NCBI RefSeq assembly: GCF_002078875.1
Contig: NC_034421.1
Coordinates: 6,753,935-6,817,934 of the forward strand
Origin: Numida meleagris
Taxonomy: Eukaryota > Chordata > Aves > Galliformes > Numididae
Reading direction: 5' to 3'
DNA length: 64,000 nt
Made by a program: the position numbers and the translations under genes. Of this stretch, positions 1 to 11,068 are shown one piece after another. Under the pieces are notes generated by a model. It ran no database searches. It saw only the letters and a program-made list of their open reading frames with translations, and was not told the origin of the DNA. The number at the start of each line of letters is the position of its first letter. Position 1 is the first letter of the stretch.

Positions 1-1400
1 CATCACGGGGCAGCTGTGCCAGGTGGCATCACGGGGCGGGCATGGCACCTCCAGGACCTGTGCTCAGCCTCTGTGAGAGGCAGAAGCACAATACCCTCAG
101 GTCCGAGCCCAGAAGGAGGAGCGGTGCTTTCCCCAGGGAAGGCAGAGGGCTGACAGTGAGACTGGCCTGTGCTGTCCTGGGTCTGCAGGATGCACTGTGG
201 AGTGGGAGAGATACATTGGATTAAACCAATGTTTGATACCTCGTGGGACACGTAGGACATGCAAGGTACAGGGAAGAGCTCCTTCCAATGAGCTGCCACC
301 ATTAAGATTCATAGAAATGCATCTGGTGTCTTTCTGCCCCCTATCCCCAGACCACCTGGAAGAACTCCTGAGATGGTGATCCACCAAACCCCACAAAAAT
401 GAGCCCAAACCAAAGATAGCCTTTGCAGTGCAGGAAATTTCCGGTTCCCCTTCCCCAGTCCCCCTCTGTGTTCACAGCAAGGGACGGTGCAGTGCTTGGA
501 CCCCCTGCACAGTGCTTGGACCCCATGGTGCTACATCCTCACTCCAGAGGATGCTGCCAGCTCTGACACAGATCCGCAGCAGTTCCCATACAGCTGGCAC
601 TGCAGGAACCGCACTGGGACCTACATACACCTGCAGATCCAATGCACTTCCTTGGGGAAGCACTGCAGGGGAAGCAGAGCACACCCTGCGCTCCTGTTCC
701 TACAGTGTGGGTGCATAACCACCAGAGCCCCCAGCAGCGGGGCAGCTGTGAGCTGCTCTTTCTAGGGTTAAATTCAGCACTGTCTGGATTTGGAAACTGA
801 AAAAAAAAAAAAAAAAATTTTTTTTTGGTCGCTGCTGGTGCAGAGCTGCTCAGCTGACTGCAAGGGTTTTGTTTGTGTTGCCAGAGCAGTGGCACCAGGG
901 GAGAGCTGCTGCAAGCCGCCCAGTGCCGCGGGCTCTGAATTAGCCCTTTTCTAGATGCAACCCTAATCCCTGCCGACACCTCCTGCACAGCACAGCACAG
1001 CGCAGGGCAGCGCTGCACCCGGACTCAGCGCGTCGTCCCGCAGGGCAGCACGGGGCGCGCTGTGCCCAGAGCACGAGGCCCCGGCGCGGGGCAGGGCAGG
1101 GCAGCAACGTGCGGGTGTGCGCTGAGCATCCGTGCCCATCGCCGCAGGTTGCGCCCTACTCTCGTGTGACGAGGCGTGCGTGCCGTGGATGCGCTTTGTG
1201 CCGCTCCTTGCGTGCTGCGGGGGACATCGGCGGCACTCGCTCCGTGCCATCCCATCCCTGCATCATTTCCATCCCGCCTGGCTACGGATGCTCCCGGAGC
1301 GATGTGTCAGCCCTCATGGGGGGAGCAGGGCGGGTGCGGGAGGGCACGGGGCTCCGCGACCCCCGGGTATGGGGAGCTCAGCATCCCCTGGCCGCAGGAA
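1..1400. other. Non-coding stretch with no gene recognised
   Basis: Only short overlapping open frames are present, with no recognisable protein family on either strand. In human the gene left of MLST8 is CASKIN1, but I looked for its conserved start in this stretch and did not find it. The most distinctive content is an A18T9 tract at 800-826. This is probably intergenic or intronic sequence of a gene lying further left. Confidence 0.5.
800..826. repeat. A18T9 homopolymer palindrome
   Basis: Eighteen A are followed directly by nine T. This is a low-complexity tract that can form a hairpin and excludes nucleosomes. Its length is likely to vary between individuals or be mis-sequenced. Confidence 0.85.
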
Positions 1401-1429
1401 GGCCGTTAATAGACTAAAGCGCTAATTGC

Positions 1430-1443
1430 ACTGCCACGGCAAC
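1430..1443. promoter_or_regulatory. Imperfect RFX X-box-like inverted repeat
   Basis: The 14 bases ACTGCCACGGCAAC form two inverted half-sites around a 2-base spacer and differ from the RFX palindrome at a few positions. They sit in a short AT-richer block that includes a TAATTG homeodomain-type core, just before the CpG island. This is a candidate site on sequence alone. Confidence 0.25.
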
Positions 1444-2304
1444 ACAGCGCCTGATCAGAGCGGGGATAAATATTTGGACAGACGCTGTCAGCTCGCCAAG
1501 ACTGGGCGTTTTTAATACACGTTATCTAACTTGAATAGAGCGCAGGTTGCCCGGATCAGACCCTGCTGGTGCCGGGCTGCAGCACCGATGGCAGCCGCGG
1601 CTCCCGCCCATGGCTGCGGGCACCTCGGGGCCGTGTGCCGGCTGCCGCGTCCCGCTCACCCGCAGCGCCCGGCCCCGCTCCCCGCTTACCTCCCGGAGCC
1701 GCGCAGCGCCGTGCCCGGCCGTCCCGCCGCCGTTGCCATGCGGAGCCCACGCTGCCGCAGCGCGGCGGTGCGTGCGGGGGCGGCCGCGCCGTGCCCAGCC
1801 CACACCCCCGCTCCCGGAGCATCCCCGCGCCTCAGCCCCGGTACCGCCGCGCCCGGCCTCGCTCCCCCCGAATCCCGCGGCGCCGGGACAGGGCTGCAAC
1901 CCCGGCCCGGGGAACGGCTGCACCTCCCGGTACGGTACCCACGTGACATCCTCGGTACCCACCGGGCAGCCTTAGCCCCCGGAGCCCGCCCCTTACCGGT
2001 AGGTGCGGTACCGGGCGGGCACCCCCCGGGCGCGGTCACGGCCGCGGTCACGGCCGCAGGTACGAGCACTGCCCCACGGCCGCCGCTCTTAAAGGGCCCG
2101 ACAGCACCGCTGCACCGGCACGGCGGGACGCGACTCCGCGCTGGCTCGGCTCCCCGCCGACCCTGAGCCGTGTGCCCCGTGTGTGCCCCGCGTGTGCCTC
2201 GCGTGCCCCCACCCCGTGTCCCGCTGCCCCTCGCCCCCGTCCAGCCGCCCGCCGCCCTCCGCCCTCCACGCTGCGCTTGCCGCGGTGCGGCCTTTTCCGG
2301 CACA

Positions 2305-2319
2305 GCGCCCCCTGGCGGC
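2305..2319 (-). promoter_or_regulatory. CTCF-like core motif
   Basis: Read on the minus strand, the 15 bases are GCCGCCAGGGGGCGC. This is close to the vertebrate CTCF core (CCGCCAGGGGGCGC type). It lies about 280 bases upstream of the MLST8 start. Occupancy is not shown by sequence. Confidence 0.5.
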
Positions 2320-2415
2320 GGCGTTGGGAACGTAACTCCCTCTCTGCTGTCTATACCCCACAGTTCCGCCTCGCTCCCCCCGCGCCCTGCGCACATCACT
2401 CACCGCTCTGCTCTC

Positions 2416-2424
2416 TGCGCATGC
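2416..2424 (+). promoter_or_regulatory. NRF1-like site (upstream copy)
   Basis: TGCGCATGC matches most of the NRF1 palindrome TGCGCATGCGCA. It lies about 175 bases before the MLST8 start codon and is the first of two such sites. Confidence 0.45.
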
Positions 2425-2430
2425 TCCTTT

Positions 2431-2438
2431 TTACGTCA
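2431..2438 (+). promoter_or_regulatory. CRE/ATF-like site
   Basis: TTACGTCA is a near-consensus cAMP-response element (TGACGTCA with one change). It lies between the two NRF1-like sites in the MLST8 promoter. Confidence 0.4.
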
Positions 2439-2505
2439 CCGACCCCCGCGCCTGCGCGCTGAGGAGAAGCACCGCGCACTTGCGCAGAGCGGCCGCCGGC
2501 AGCGT

Positions 2506-2517
2506 GGCGCATGCGCA
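2506..2517 (+). promoter_or_regulatory. NRF1-like site (proximal copy)
   Basis: GGCGCATGCGCA is one base away from the NRF1 consensus TGCGCATGCGCA. It is about 80 bases before the MLST8 start codon. NRF1 commonly drives CpG-island housekeeping promoters. Confidence 0.55.
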
Positions 2518-2595
2518 GAGCCTCCCGTGCCCTCCGCGCCGGTCGCCACCGGGCCGGACCCGCTCTGAGCGGGTCCCCGCGGCGCCGCCGCCGCC

Positions 2596-5500
2596 ATGAA
2601 CGCGGCACAGGGCACGGTGGGCAGCGACCCCGTCATCCTGGCCACCGCCGGGTACGACCACACCGTGCGCTTCTGGCAGGCGCACAGCGGCATCTGCACC
2701 CGCACCGTGCAGCACCAGGACTCCGTATCCTGCCCCGGGCCCGGCGTGAGGGGAAGCCTGCGTGTGGTGGGGGGGTGGTGGGGGTCCAGTATGAGCGGGT
2801 CCGGTGTGACTGAGGGTTACGGTGTGACGGCGGGGGGGTCCTGGTGCGGTGAAGAAGGGGGTCCCGCCTTGAGGGAGGGGCCCGGTTTGGGTGGCCGTGG
2901 TGCGGCGGGGGATGCCGGTGTGCTGGGTTGTTTCGGTGTGCTGGGGTCCCGGTGGAGGATCGCGGCGTGGTGGGAGAGGGGGTGCGAGTGCGACCAGGGA
3001 GTCCTAGCGTGGGGGTCCTGCTACTGCCCTTAGCGCCTCTGGCAGCAGGTGAACGCCCTGGAGATCACGCCCGACCGCAGCATGATTGCGGCCGCAGGTG
3101 AGCCCCGGGGTGCTGGGGGCCACTGGGTCCCCCCGGCACCGCTGAGCCCTGTTCGCCGCTGCAGGCTACCAGCACATCCGCATGTACGACCTCAACTCCA
3201 ACAACCCCAACCCCGTCATCAACTACGATGGTGTGAGCAAGAACATCACCTCCGTGGGCTTCCACGAGGATGGGCGCTGGATGTACACGGGCGGGGAGGA
3301 CTGCATGGCACGGATATGGGACCTCAGGTGAGCGCAGGGCCTGCTGGAGGGGGAATGTTCCTCTGCAGGCTCAAATGGGCTCAATCTGCTTCTTTTTGTT
3401 GCAGGTCTCGTAACCTGCAGTGCCAGCGAATCTTCCAAGTGAATGCTCCCATTAACTGTGTCTGCCTGCACCCCAACCAGGTACGCTTTTTGTCGCTGTC
3501 CTTCTTGGAAAAGGTGATGTTCACTCAAATGCTTGGCAGCCTGGAGCACTGCTGAGCTCATGGGAAGGCTGATGGTCCTGGTGGCACGGACCCCTCAGCT
3601 CTTGGTGGCTTTGCAGGATTGGCAGCAGCAGCTCCGGCGGTGCATCCAGCTGCTCCCTTGCAGAGCAGCTGCTGCATGACCAGGCTTGGTGCAGGCATAG
3701 TATGTTCCTGCCCCTGCCATTGCTGCTCCTTGTCAGGGAGCAAACGTCCCTGAGCAGGGCTGGCAGCCAGCACATGTCCCAGGCTTGTGTCTCACTCGTT
3801 CAGCACCTGCAGTAGGCATTAGCACACGTGCTGCGGCCGTGGGACTTTGCTGAGCTTGTTTGTGCTAATTATCTGCTGGCTGTTGGACAGAGGCAGCACA
3901 GTGCTTCTCATCCCACCCTTTTGGGACCATCCCGTGAATAAAACCAGGCGTGATGGGAGGGCAGCTGGTGGCACGAGGTGGGCTAGTGCTGCCAGCATAA
4001 AAAAAGTAGAGGCCTGTGGCCCCAGTTAGGTCTGTGATGTCTTCAGGGTTTGCTGGAGATCCACCAGTCAGTTCAAATGCTGTCAGAGAGGTTGCTCGGG
4101 CTAAGGAAATGAAGCTAATGGCAAACGTGATGCATTAGTGGGGATGGTAGTGAAAATCAATGCGTATCATTGCAGTGTTAATAACGCATCACGTCCATTT
4201 TGTATCCATGGTGCTGCAGGGTGGGAGCTGCAGACAAAACAGCATAAGGTTGGTTTGTCTCTGAGCAAACCTTCTTAAAAATGTGAATAATAGAAATGTT
4301 TCTTTGCTTTTGATTTTTATAAAAGCTCGATATTGCAAGTCCTGAGTTTTGGACTGAATGTGAGATCGGTCTTTTGGAACAGACTTCACCCAAATGTTGC
4401 TGCTGCAGCACCGTAGGACTCAGAGTGTGTTGCGTTAAAACAAATATTGTACATAGATCACGCATGCAAAATAGTCACTATTGCTGTGTTACTAAAGAAG
4501 CGATGGCTTGTGAGCAGGACAGTTAATTAGCCCAGAGGTGGCAGTATTTAATCAGATAGCTTCATCCTGTCTGTGCAATTCATGCTGTGGTGCTACTGAT
4601 TCTCAGAGAGGGATTTCTCATGGCCTGGGTAAAGCCATGGCAGTGTTAGACTTGTATTTGCAGCTCCTGCTGAGAGTAGACTAAGGACTGAGGCATCCAG
4701 GAGACGCCTCTGTGCTATACAGTCAACTAAATATATCAAGGAGTGATTGTCTTCCTCAGAAGCAAGCCATTGGTCACAGGTACAGGATTAGCTGTACCTG
4801 ATGACCTGATCTCCTCTAGGGATTCTGCTAAAATTATGGACGGTGTAAGTCTGTCGATAAAAGCCCTGGTTTTAATGGAGAGCTGCCAGCATTGTCTGCT
4901 GTTCTGAGCAGCAGGGATTGGAGCCAGAGCTGTTGCCCTTCAGCTGGCTCCTGTCCTTACCTTCCCAGAGCAGAGGAGGGAGAGAAAAACCCACTTAGGC
5001 TTGTGTTCTTCAGGTATCTGTATGCTATTGAGTGCTTCAGTTGTTTGCTGGCCAAACTACATCCTAATGCTCTCTTCTCAGACGTGCTGATAATCATTTG
5101 GCCTCTGCGGATGTTGTTTGGAGCAGTAGCTGAACAATAGTTCTGGAAATCAGGCACCTGCTGTCTGCAGTGGAGTTTTTAAAATTAGCAAACGCTTCTG
5201 TAAAATTAAACAGCCTTTTTGCAGAGTGCAAGGTGAGCCTGATGCCTGGCTTGCTGTCAGCATGCAGGGTGCTCAGCAGGCTGCCCAAGAGTGGGAACTC
5301 TGAAGCTATTTCCAGCAGCAAGGAGAGGCCCAGCTCTGCTAGGGAGTAGTCAGGCAGGAGAGGATCCCAATGACTTAAAGCAGAGCAGGGCTCTGGTGCT
5401 GGATGGGCGTGTTCTGGAACTCAGCTCCAAGGCTGCTGTTCAGGGGCATCTCCCCAGAGGGACACAGTCACTGTTTTCTTGCAGGCTGAGCTAATTGTGG

Positions 5501-6940
5501 GCGACCAGAGTGGGGCCATTCACATCTGGGACCTGAAAACAGACCACAATGAGCAGCTGATTCCAGAGCCTGAAGTCTCCGTGAACTCAGTGCACATTGA
5601 CCCTGATGCCAGCTACATGGCAGCTGTCAACAGCTCGGTGAGCTTGGGCACGGGATGGGATTTAGGGTGCTGGATTGTCCTTGTGGGGCAGAGCAGCCAG
5701 TTTCCACACACTATGGAGTTTTGCTGTGCTGTGGTGGGATGTGGAGTCCAGGCTGCTTTTGGCTGAGAGCCACAAAGCCAGCCACAGACCTCCCATCTCC
5801 TCACAGGGAAACTGCTACGTGTGGAACCTGACGGGTGGCATCGGAGAGGAGGTAACCCAGCTGATCCCCAAGACCAAGATCCCAGCGCACAACCGCTACG
5901 CCCTGCAGTGCAAGTTCAGCCCCGACTCCACGTGAGTGTGCCCCTCCACCAGATCAGTTCAGCTTGAATCTTGTAAGGCAGATGATACGGGGTAAAGAAA
6001 TCTGATTACTAAAAACACAGGGCTTCAGTTCATTATTGTTCCAGGCCTGCATTAATGAGACCTTTACATGCACAGCACGACTAATAAGATTACCTGTGCG
6101 TGTCTTATCCTTGCAGGCTCTTGGCTACCTGTTCTGCAGATCAGACATGTAAGATCTGGAGGACTTCGAACTTCTCTCTGATGACAGAGCTGAGCATTAA
6201 GAGCAATAACCCAGGGGAAACCTCTCGTGGCTGGATGTGGGACTGTGCCTTCTCCGGGGACTCACAGTACATTGTCACAGGTGAGACGCTGCTCAGCTGC
6301 CTGCAGGCTGGTGGGGCGATGCTGGTTGCTGACACAGGACCTAGCAGGTTCTCTAGGTGGAACACTGCCAAACGCTAGTGCACCCAGGTATGTAAGGAAA
6401 GAAAACTCCCCTGTTAGAGCCGCCAGCCTCACGCCCACTGCACTGTATGAAATCCCTTCAGCTTTCAGCCTGTGCTATAGTAGGAGGCAACAGATGCTCT
6501 GTTAAAACTGGAGAGATGATCCTCTTGTGCAGTTTATTTCACCTGGTAGAAATGCTGCTTGCAGTACTTGCAGCATGGTAGTCCTTTCAAAACATTTTAT
6601 AATTCCACAGCAACTTCTCTCTCTATTACTCTCTCTATTACTGAGAGAGAATACAGAAATGCTAGGTTTCTTGCTCTGCACAGCTCCCTTGCCTATCATC
6701 ATCAACACTCATAACTGTTGAATGAAGCAAGAGGACAACCTTTCTTCTCTTAAAAAAAAAAAAAAGAAAGCTTGAAGTGTAACACAGTCTCTCTCCCTCC
6801 TCTTTTCTCATTCCGTTCCAGCCTCTTCAGATAACTTGGCCAGACTGTGGTGTGTGGAGACTGGAGAGATCAAGAGGGAATACAGCGGGCACCAAAAAGC
6901 AGTCGTCTGCCTTGCTTTCAATGACAGCGTGTTGGGATAA
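2596..6940 (+). CDS. MLST8: MLST8 (GbetaL), WD40 subunit of mTORC1 and mTORC2
   Basis: Eight coding exons: 2596-2724, 3046-3097, 3165-3327, 3405-3480, 5485-5637, 5807-5931, 6117-6280, 6822-6940. They join in frame to 326 residues, the same length as the human protein. The product is a seven-bladed WD40 propeller that binds the mTOR kinase domain and is an obligate subunit of both mTOR complexes in the cytoplasm and on lysosomes. Recognisable family segments include the start [20 protein letters not shown], repeat ends such as FWQAH, IWDLR, IWDLK, VWNLT and IWRTS, and the C-terminal FNDSVLG. All introns are GT-AG, although the first donor (GTATCC) is weak. Intron 1 is strongly G-rich. MLST8 and BRICD5 converge. 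Confidence 0.97.
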
Positions 6941-7358
6941 CGGTCGTATGGGAACAAAAGGACCTCTGCTTGTTTTCCCTTGTCCGAAAATGGCCAGCAC
7001 CCTCTCTGGAGCCTGAGATGTGCTTGTAGCCATCCTCCCTGCCCTGGTGGAGAGGGCTCACTGGCAGAAACAGCTGCAGCTGCCTGGAGCAACACCAGGC
7101 TTCACCTCCAGGCAGATCGTTACTGAAACGTGTTTGGCCTCCCAGGGAGGCTGCTGGGACAAAAGGGATGGGAGGCACAGTGCCACCGAGGGGAGCTGGG
7201 CACAGAGCAGCTGCTGGAAACATCTCATCCCTGTGGCATCTGCTGTTGACAGCCTTGTGACATTTTTTTTTTTTCCTCAAGTGGAAAAAATCAGCCTAAA
7301 TAATGGAATGGGCTGAACAGAGAGAGGAAAGGCAGCTGCTTGCTTGTTTTGCAACCCC

Positions 7359-7364
7359 TTTATT
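7359..7364 (-). terminator. BRICD5: Candidate poly(A) signal of BRICD5
   Basis: TTTATT on the plus strand reads AATAAA on the minus strand, about 870 bases beyond the BRICD5 stop. If used, the 3' UTR would overlap that of MLST8. No nearer canonical signal was noticed. Confidence 0.35.
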
Positions 7365-7546
7365 CAAATATGTATTTCACAAACTTTCTTGGAGAGCTGC
7401 TCTCTTATAAAACCACCACCCCCAGCAAGTTTTAACAACCCGGTGTAGAACAGGGCACATGGCCACAAAACACTAGCTACTCCACATGGTTCCTCTGTCT
7501 AGATCTACTGCCTACATACAAGATGCAGCCCTGGAGCACAGCTGCA

Positions 7547-7552
7547 AATAAA
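7547..7552 (+). terminator. MLST8: Poly(A) signal of MLST8
   Basis: AATAAA lies about 610 bases after the MLST8 stop codon and is followed by a TG-rich stretch. It is the first canonical signal downstream on this strand, so it is the likely 3' end of the transcript. Confidence 0.65.
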
Positions 7553-7738
7553 ATGTCTGTACCAACAGCACTGAGCGGAGTTCTGTTACCTAAATTCTCC
7601 TGAAGAGCAGCATGAGATCAGCAGGAAGCTTTTAGGCAGTGTTGTAGATGTTACCTTCCTTGTTGAAATCAGAGGCGTTTCAGGAATACAGTTCAAGTAT
7701 GTAGAGCAGTGAGAGGGCATCTGGGGCTGTGGTACTTA

Positions 7739-7897
<159 letters not shown>

Positions 7898-8236
7898 CTA
7901 GAGAGCCAAATGCGTGGAATGCCTCAGGGAATGACCTTTCTCATTAAAGCTGGAGTAAGGCCAGGGTGAGAGCTGCAGGCTGCCTCTAGGGAAAATGAAG
8001 GTGACAGGTGTTAAACCAACAGCAGCGCAGGGAGCCAGAGCCGTGCTGCTCAGGGTAGGGGCACGGAGCCACCAGGCAGCACTGCAGCTCATTGCAGGTT
8101 GTGGGTGTAAGCCAGCAGTTCAGCAATGGCTGAACAATGACCTGATTTTGAAGCAGAGGTCACTTGTCCCTGTCCTCGCCCTGGCTGCTCATCCCAGGAC
8201 TTGCATTGACTCCTGTGCAGCACAGCCCTGCTCCTC

Positions 8237-11068
8237 TTAGAGGTCCTTAACCGAGCACGCTTTCCTCTTCTGCAAAGGGAGATGCAGCTTACCGTCTGCT
8301 CTCCGGACCCAGAAGATGGGTGTCTGCTCACAGAGGGCTTGGATGGCCTCCCCCACGCCCTTGGGGTCCACCTGTTCCCCTGCCACAATGCCCAGGAACT
8401 CCCTGTAGTACTTGGTCTGGTTATTCCGGAGTAGCGATGCATCACCCTGGAAGAAACAGCCTCGTTATTTCCCCTAAGACACTTTGCTGCTTCAGCCCCA
8501 GCCCTGCTCCTGCTTTCAATGCACCCAAAAAGTGCCTCACATGAAGTGAAAGCACTCATTAAGGAGCCCCAGTGTCTGGCAGCTTCTTTCTTCCCCTTCC
8601 ATCCCTTTTGGAACCAAGAGCTGGCAGTTCCTGCATCCTCTGTCCCGGCTGGGTTGGGGCAGCCCTGGCCCAAGGAAAGGGAGCAGCTGGCAGGGGCACA
8701 AAGCAGGCATCTGGCTGCTTGAAACAGAAGCCGCCCCCTCCAAGCATCCATTAGCAGTTTGCTCAGAGGGTCTGTGTACGTGATTGACTCCAACTTTCTT
8801 CCCTGCACACTGCTAACAAAACCCCTTTGTTTCCTTTTCCCCAGAATTTTGAGCAGGTAACAGAATACAGTGGGACTGGGTTCAGTGAAAGCTCTGCTAT
8901 TCATGTCTGTGGGACATAGCCCCTTTCCCCAACCCGCAGCTCTGCCCTTTCTCACAGATGGGTTCTCAGCAACACTGGGAGCTGTCTGCATCCTTGCTCA
9001 GAGCCCTGTGGGAACCAAAGCATTGCCCAGAAGGCATTGTCCTTGGCAGGGAGGGCGGTCAGCATGCCAGGGCTCTGTGCAAGTCCCCACTTTGTCCGTG
9101 CACCCCATGCCGCCTATTGCTCACCCTCTGCTCGGCTGCACTCAGCATCACCTGTGCGGTCTCACGGTCCTCAGGGTCCATCGTGCGCAGGTAGCAGGCA
9201 TGCTGCTCCACGGGTCTGTAGCACACGTAGCCCTGTGAGACAAATGGGCCTTACTACAGCAGGCAGTGCCTGCACCCATGGCTGCTCGGGAGCCTTATTT
9301 CCCTAACAAAGCAGCTACTGCTGCGGCTGTGCCTTGCTCAGTACATCCCGATCAGACTGCAGCTGCTTATCTCCAGTGTGATCCTGCAGCTCTGCACAGT
9401 GCTGGGGATGCAGAGGGGACAGCAGCAGGTTGTGTTTTCCTGCTTCGCACCCGGACCCCAGCAGCAGGACGCGACGCAGCACACTCACGTGCTGGCTGTC
9501 GTACAGCACGACGGCGCTGCGGTTACTCCGCGAGGTGATGTAGTAGGTGACAGTGCTCCTGGACACATCCACTGTGGCTGTCTGGTTCCTCGGCGCGTCC
9601 TGCTCCCCGTGCAGCGTGAGCCGGCCGAGCTGTGGTCCAGCCTGGCACAGAGCGAGGGCAGCTCGCCGTCAGCCACTCAGCGCCTGCACATGGCCTCTCC
9701 CCTCCTGCATCCCCACCCTGACCCCCTTTGCCACTCCGTGCTGCCTGGCAGAGTCCATTAGCAACTACGGCGACACGCTGGGAGCTGCGTGCTTAGCAAA
9801 ATGCCAGCTTGGGTCTAGATTTACAAATGAAGCGCGGAAGTTCCTCTAATTTACGCAATGGTTTCTGGCAGCGATGCCGCAGGGTGAGCAGCAGCTGCTC
9901 AGCTCGCTGCCTGCAGTGCTCTGCATGCTGCCGGAGCTACCCGCCCTACAACGGGCACAGAGCAGGGCTGCGGGCAGGAGGAAGCTCTCTGCGCCAGGTG
10001 GGACCCTTACCTGGGCAGAGCTGTGGGAGAAGCCGAGAATCCCCCCGACACTGATGCCGACAGCTGCAAAAAACAAGGCGATGGACAAGATGATCCAGAA
10101 TGTCCTGGATGGGTTTGTGAATTGCGCTGCAAGCCTCCTGCCCTGGGAGCCAAGGGAAACAGGGAAAGGAGTTAAAATTAATGCTGCTGCTGTTTTTCTT
10201 CTTCACCATAAAACGCGATTCCTGCTCACAAAAGAAATCACTGTGCAAACCGTTGGGGCTGCTTGAGCTCAGAACGGCAGTTTTGCAGCACAGCCCTGTG
10301 CCAAGGCTGCCTCCGGTCCCCAGGGACGCGCTTTGGGTCCCGCTGTGCAGTGTGCCACACTGCCACCGCCGACCCCCCCAGCAGCCAGGGACACACAGCA
10401 CCCAAAAACCCTGCAGGAGGGTGGAGCAGGACACGTGCCCACAGGCAGCGTGAAGCAAAGCAAGCTGTTACTTGAAGCAAAACAGCTTGGCGGTCACGCT
10501 AGCACTTCCAGTGGCTCGATATAAAAATCACTTTAATTTTTATATTTAAACAATTACATTTAACTTAATGGCACACAAAATCGTTCTCACAAAGCAGAAA
10601 GAATGTGCTTTCAATAATCACAGCAGTGCTTTAAAAAAAGTATGTTTCAATACTCTGAAGAATAGAGAAATTCTGTCAGTTTGCAGGGTTAGATTTGCTG
10701 CTGGCACATACGTGGGCTCTGCACCCTCCACGTCTGCAACTGGTCATTCTCAGCACTGTGTAACTTCCAGATACGTTCCCCCAGGACAACAGCGAGCTGA
10801 AATCACGTTAGAGCTGTGCACAGCTGGAGACTCATCAACACAAATGCAATTGGGCCTCAAAGCCCACAGCAACGGAGACATTCTCAACAGCCAGTGGGTT
10901 TCCCCCAGGTGGGAAAGGAGCGAATGAGCACAGGGGCAGGCAGACAGTCAGCTCCCTGGGAAGAGGCGCAGTTCTGAACAAGCACTGAACGAGGACCCTC
11001 TGTGATCCTAAGGGAGCAGGGATACTCACTGCGGAGCTGGTGTCGCTGGGGCTGTTCCCACCCTCCAT
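8237..11068 (-). CDS. BRICD5: BRICD5, BRICHOS-domain type II membrane protein
   Basis: Five coding exons, in transcript order: 11068-11030, 10142-10011, 9641-9489, 9232-9125, 8446-8237. They give about 213 residues. A short cytoplasmic tail (starting MEGGNSPSDT) is followed by one hydrophobic segment at residues ~28-50 (FWIILSIALFFAAVGISVGG), then a luminal BRICHOS region containing VDVSRSTVTYYITSRSN, CYRP and HACYLRTMDPED, with the paired cysteines typical of the fold. The C-terminus is KACSVKDL. BRICHOS domains act as intramolecular chaperones in the secretory pathway; the role of this family member is not known. Its place between MLST8 and PGP matches human. The start rests on a good Kozak context and a strong donor (GTGAGT) after 13 codons. 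The end of the fourth exon could instead be 9152. The last exon reads through a possible 20-base intron, which is too short to be real. Confidence 0.85.

Larger units (their letters stand above)
1540..2595. promoter_or_regulatory. CpG island and MLST8 promoter region
   Basis: The stretch is very GC-rich and dense in CpG. It runs directly into the MLST8 start codon at 2596, which has an ideal Kozak context (GCCGCCGCC before ATG). No TATA box is seen, which fits a housekeeping promoter. The NRF1-like, CRE-like and CTCF-like sites annotated separately lie in its right half. The island is long enough to also serve a divergent transcript to the left, but no coding exon supports one. Confidence 0.75.

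Noticed and set aside
1..1500. First exon of CASKIN1 expected from human gene order
   Set aside because: Its conserved N-terminal coding sequence was not found on either strand, so the gene is probably outside the window.
1531..2568. Several 100-240 codon frames on both strands
   Set aside because: CpG-island sequence with few stops; Pro/Arg/Ala-rich translations without family resemblance.
8275..8294. 20-base intron before the BRICD5 C-terminus
   Set aside because: Both GT and AG are present, but no vertebrate intron is this short. Reading through gives a good C-terminus and stop.
8089..8991. 300-codon open frame on the minus strand
   Set aside because: It overlaps the last BRICD5 exon in a different frame and runs through an intron. 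The BRICHOS frame with splice sites explains the locus better.
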